The notes under the pieces: generated by a model
Told to the model about the DNA's origin: nothing
Database searches by the model: none
The model's input: the letters and a program-made list of their open reading frames with translations, nothing else
Shown: one piece after another, positions 5,574 through 7,571 of the stretch
Numbering within the stretch: position 1 is the first letter of the stretch
Layout: each line of letters starts with the position of its first letter
Assembly: GCA_900550625.1 (NCBI GenBank)
Contig: URSW01000077.1
Coordinates: 1-7,571, forward strand
Direction of reading: 5' to 3'
DNA from: an uncultured Eubacteriales bacterium
GTDB taxonomy: Bacteria; Bacillota; Clostridia; Oscillospirales; CAG-272
DNA: 7,571 bases
Made by a program: the position numbers and the translations under genes

Positions 5574-5902
5574 CGAATTTCGAACGTCGAATAAAGGACT
5601 CTCTTCCGGCAAGGTCCGTGCATACGGTAAAGCCGACGGTCCGCCGCAGCATCGGCGCAACCGTCGGCATGTTATTTTTCGCTTGTTTTTCCATGCTCCC
5701 GACCGATGTATCCGCAGCCGCAAAAATTCCGCTCTGTTCCTCGGGAGAAAGCTTTTTCTGTCTTTCCCGCAAGACGGCGGTGCATATTCCCGATCGATGA
5801 AATCGCGGAACAGATCGTCCGACGCACATCCGAGGCAGTTTATTACCATAGCCTTTGAAAGATCACTCTGCCGAACGATCGACGCACACTATCGTTTTGT
5901 TA
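5574..5902. other. Region without a convincing gene
   Basis: Apart from the hairpin at 5632-5668 I see no supported gene here. Minus-strand frames contain short protein-like stretches, for example LSPEEQSGIFAAADTSVGSM and nearby residues, but the better parts are in different frames, no ribosome-binding site stands at a proper distance, and the frame runs into spoVAC. An imperfect direct repeat, GATCGTCCGACGCACA (5813-5828) versus GATCGACGCACA (5877-5888), is present. A decayed gene is possible but unproven. Confidence 0.4.
5632..5678 (+). terminator. Possible terminator of spoVAC
   Basis: GCCGACGGT (5632-5640) pairs with ACCGTCGGC (5660-5668). Inside, GCCG/CGGC (5643-5646/5653-5656) adds four pairs with a six-base loop. 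The run that follows, ATGTTATTTTT, is T-rich but starts a few bases late. It lies 60 bases after the spoVAC stop. It is a strong hairpin, but the poor T-run makes the call uncertain. Confidence 0.45.
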
Positions 5903-5931
5903 TTGACAAATGCGTAATATCATGCTATACT
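5903..5931 (+). promoter_or_regulatory. Strong sigma-A promoter of the CorC-like gene
   Basis: TTGACA (5903-5908) is a perfect -35 box, followed by a 17-bp spacer and TATACT (5926-5931). TGC (5923-5925) gives an extended -10. Transcription should start near 5938. The leader contains one small hairpin, AGATTC-TCT-GAATCT (5944-5958). Confidence 0.92.
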
Positions 5932-5984
5932 GATAACCAATTGAGATTCTCTGAATCTAATCCAAACACAGGAGATATAATTCA

Positions 5985-7277
5985 ATGGACCCTCTCGGGC
6001 GATGTCTTACGATCTGCATTATCTTTACCGTTTTCTGTGCATTTTTTTCATTCAGCGCATCCGTACTCTCGGCGATCCGTATTCCGGACGAATCCGAAGA
6101 GGAGGACGAAGAGCCTCTTTCACTGAAGCTTTACAGAAAACGTAATGCCTGCCGCTATCGTCTTGCTTGTTCCGCGGTTTTCTGTGCGCTTGCCGCCTCG
6201 GTCTGCGTTTCTTATGCATTTGCCGAAAAACTCGAACGAGCACTTCCGGACACCGTAAGCTTTCTCGCACTGCCGATCGTGATCTGCGTGTCGGCGCTCG
6301 TGATACTCTGCTTCGGAGTATACATACCCGCCGCCGTTGCCGGTAATGCCGCATCGTTTGTTCCGGCTCAGAAAGCCGCCGACGCGGCGTGTAAATTCTC
6401 TCTGATTTTTGCGGGAATTCCCGCGCTGATCTCAAGACTCATACTGAAGCTTTTCTCCGTCGAGCCGGACGCCGCACGGACGGATGTCACCGAAAAAGAG
6501 ATTCTGAAGCTTGTTGACGAAGGCGAGACCTCGGGTGCGCTCAATTCCGAAGAGCGTGAAATGATCGAAAACATCTTCGATTTTTCGGAGCATTCCGTTC
6601 GCGAGATAATGACCCACTACATGGATGTTACCGCGATATGCGAGGGCACTCCCGACGATGAAATACTGAAAACAATTTCCGATACGGGATATTCGCGCTA
6701 TCCGGTCTATAAAAACGATATCGGCTCGGTAACGGGAATACTCATCGCCAAAGAATATCTGACAGACCGTCTCTCCGGCTCTCCGCGTCCGTTCACCGAG
6801 CTTGTGCGTGCGCCGCTGTTCGTGCCGGAATCCATGCAGACGGACAGCGTGCTCCGCGAAATGAAGCAGAAGGGACAGCACATGGCGATCGTCGTAAACG
6901 AATACGGCGAAGCGTGCGGAGTCGTGACCATGGAGGACCTTCTCGAAGAGATCGTGGGCGACATTTACGACGAGTCCGACACCCCCGACGACCGCGATCC
7001 CGAAATAAGCCGCACCGGAGATTCGACATGGCTCGTTCACGCATCGTGCCCTCTCGACGAATTCGAGGAGGAGACCGGGATCTCGCTTGAGGATAAGGAA
7101 GGAATAGACACGATCGGTTCGCTTGTGTTCTCCAGACTCACGAAGATTCCAGACGACGGTGTTCCGATCGACGTCGAGACCGAGCATCTGCTTCTCCATT
7201 CCGACGGGCTTCATGAGCGGCGTCTCGAATGGGTAAGCGCAACCGAAAAGAAAAAAGAAGAGGCGGAGGACGAATAA
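5985..7277 (+). CDS. CNNM/CorC-type membrane protein with CBS domains (hemolysin family)
   Basis: The 430-residue product has the architecture of the bacterial CNNM/CorC (HlyC/CorC, 'hemolysin') family, linked to Mg2+ and other divalent-cation export. The membrane part has hydrophobic segments at about 6-30, 58-80, 90-116 and 135-158, interrupted by an acidic/basic loop (34-57). The acidic helix TEKEILKLVDEGETSGALNSEEREMIENIFDF (169-200) is typical. The CBS pair is at about 206-262 (with GYSRYPVY, 235-242) and 272-328 (HMAIVVNEYGEACGVVTMEDLLEEIVGDI, 299-327). The CorC/HlyC C-terminal domain lies at about 345-418, and the tail is highly charged. In the membrane domain the usual GEIxPK motif appears as GVYIPA (111-116), so transport cannot be assumed. 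ATG 5985 has AGGAGA (5970-5975) about ten bases upstream. The gene has its own promoter and terminator. Confidence 0.92.
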   Translation: MDPLGRCLTICIIFTVFCAFFSFSASVLSAIRIPDESEEEDEEPLSLKLYRKRNACRYRLACSAVFCALAASVCVSYAFAEKLERALPDTVSFLALPIVICVSALVILCFGVYIPAAVAGNAASFVPAQKAADAACKFSLIFAGIPALISRLILKLFSVEPDAARTDVTEKEILKLVDEGETSGALNSEEREMIENIFDFSEHSVREIMTHYMDVTAICEGTPDDEILKTISDTGYSRYPVYKNDIGSVTGILIAKEYLTDRLSGSPRPFTELVRAPLFVPESMQTDSVLREMKQKGQHMAIVVNEYGEACGVVTMEDLLEEIVGDIYDESDTPDDRDPEISRTGDSTWLVHASCPLDEFEEETGISLEDKEGIDTIGSLVFSRLTKIPDDGVPIDVETEHLLLHSDGLHERRLEWVSATEKKKEEAEDE

Positions 7278-7289
7278 TGCCCCGCCCGC

Positions 7290-7324
7290 ATATCCCTCCG
7301 TTTTGCGGAGGGATATCGTTTTTT
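7290..7324 (+). terminator. Intrinsic terminator of the CorC-like gene
   Basis: ATATCCCTCCG (7290-7300) pairs perfectly with CGGAGGGATAT (7306-7316) across the loop TTTTG. After CG, six T follow (7319-7324). It begins 12 bases after the stop codon. Confidence 0.93.
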
Positions 7325-7365
7325 CGGGATGTTCCCCGCACGGTGCACAATCTCATGCTTTGCGA

Positions 7366-7394
7366 TTGACATCGCGCTGTACTTATGATACAAT
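7366..7394 (+). promoter_or_regulatory. Strong sigma-A promoter of the last gene
   Basis: TTGACA (7366-7371), a 17-bp spacer and TACAAT (7389-7394) are preceded by TGA (7386-7388), an extended -10. Transcription should start near 7401, leaving a short A-rich leader of about 25 nt. Confidence 0.92.
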
Positions 7395-7425
7395 TAAGCA
7401 AAAAAAGCAGAAAGGATATTAAAAA

Positions 7426-7571
7426 ATGAAACGACGGATCGTATCCATTGTGATCGCCGCAATGACTCTTATTTTATGTGCAGTTCCGGCAACGGCAGAG
7501 CCGGGGTCGTCCGAAACTTTGTATTCCGACGGACTTGTGACCTCCGAGTCGGCTGTCTACTCTCTCGTCGG
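7426..7571 (+). CDS. Secreted protein of unknown function (5' part only)
   Basis: Only the first 48 codons are inside the window, so the family cannot be named. ATG 7426 has AAAGGA (7411-7416) nine bases upstream and a strong promoter. The product starts MKRR, continues with a hydrophobic core IVSIVIAAMTLILCAV and has a likely signal peptidase I site at PATA before EPGSS (residue 24 or 25). The cysteine at residue 18 is not in a good lipobox. The mature part begins with a serine-rich stretch (SSETLYSDGLVTSESAVYSLV). An exported enzyme or cell-wall protein is possible, but that is a guess. Confidence 0.8.
   Translation, partial: MKRRIVSIVIAAMTLILCAVPATAEPGSSETLYSDGLVTSESAVYSLV

Noticed and set aside
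5683..6126. 147-residue plus-strand reading frame upstream of the CorC-like gene
   Set aside because: It runs through the promoter and ribosome-binding site of the next gene and has no protein-like features.
6432..7214. 260-residue minus-strand reading frame
   Set aside because: It is the shadow of the CorC-like gene, whose plus-strand frame carries clear CBS and CorC domains, a promoter and a terminator.

Overview
The window looks like an ordinary chromosomal stretch from a mid-GC, endospore-forming member of the Firmicutes (Clostridia). The grounds are a SpoVAC spore-membrane protein, near-consensus sigma-A promoters with 17-bp spacers (several with a TG extended -10), purine-rich Shine-Dalgarno sites, GTG and TTG starts, intrinsic hairpin/U-tract terminators, and a tRNA gene with an encoded CCA end. 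I see no insertion sequence, phage gene, CRISPR array or integration signature.

Layout. A consensus promoter drives tRNA-Thr(CGU), whose leader holds a perfect 19-bp tandem duplication, followed by a clean terminator. A small hypothetical protein gene on the minus strand (435-767) is divergent from rarA (891-2159, + strand), a AAA+ replication/recombination ATPase. rarA converges on an mscS-type mechanosensitive channel gene (2187-2990, - strand), whose terminator lies inside the last codons of rarA. A 393-bp gap carries a strong promoter and a structured 5' leader for a TraB/GumN-family lipoprotein gene (3384-4442, + strand), which ends in a very good terminator. It converges on a small coiled-coil/zinc-ribbon protein gene (4504-4923, - strand). 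spoVAC (5139-5573, + strand, TTG start) follows, apparently without its usual spoVAD/spoVAE partners. After a 411-bp region with no convincing gene comes a CNNM/CorC-type membrane protein gene with CBS domains (5985-7277, + strand), then the start of a secreted-protein gene cut by the window end (7426 onward).

How the genes relate. Most genes look monocistronic, each with its own promoter and/or terminator, and orientation changes several times, so this is not an operon with one task. A loose theme is the envelope and ion or osmotic homeostasis (MscS, SpoVAC, CNNM/CorC, the TraB-like lipoprotein), but that is inference from family names only.

The observations most worth following are the structured leader with a hairpin between the Shine-Dalgarno and the start of the TraB-like gene, the duplicated tRNA leader, the orphan spoVAC with its own leader stem, the divergent transmembrane domain of the CorC-like protein, and 5'-terminal or overlapping RNA hairpins at rarA. 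No clearly novel multi-gene system was found.
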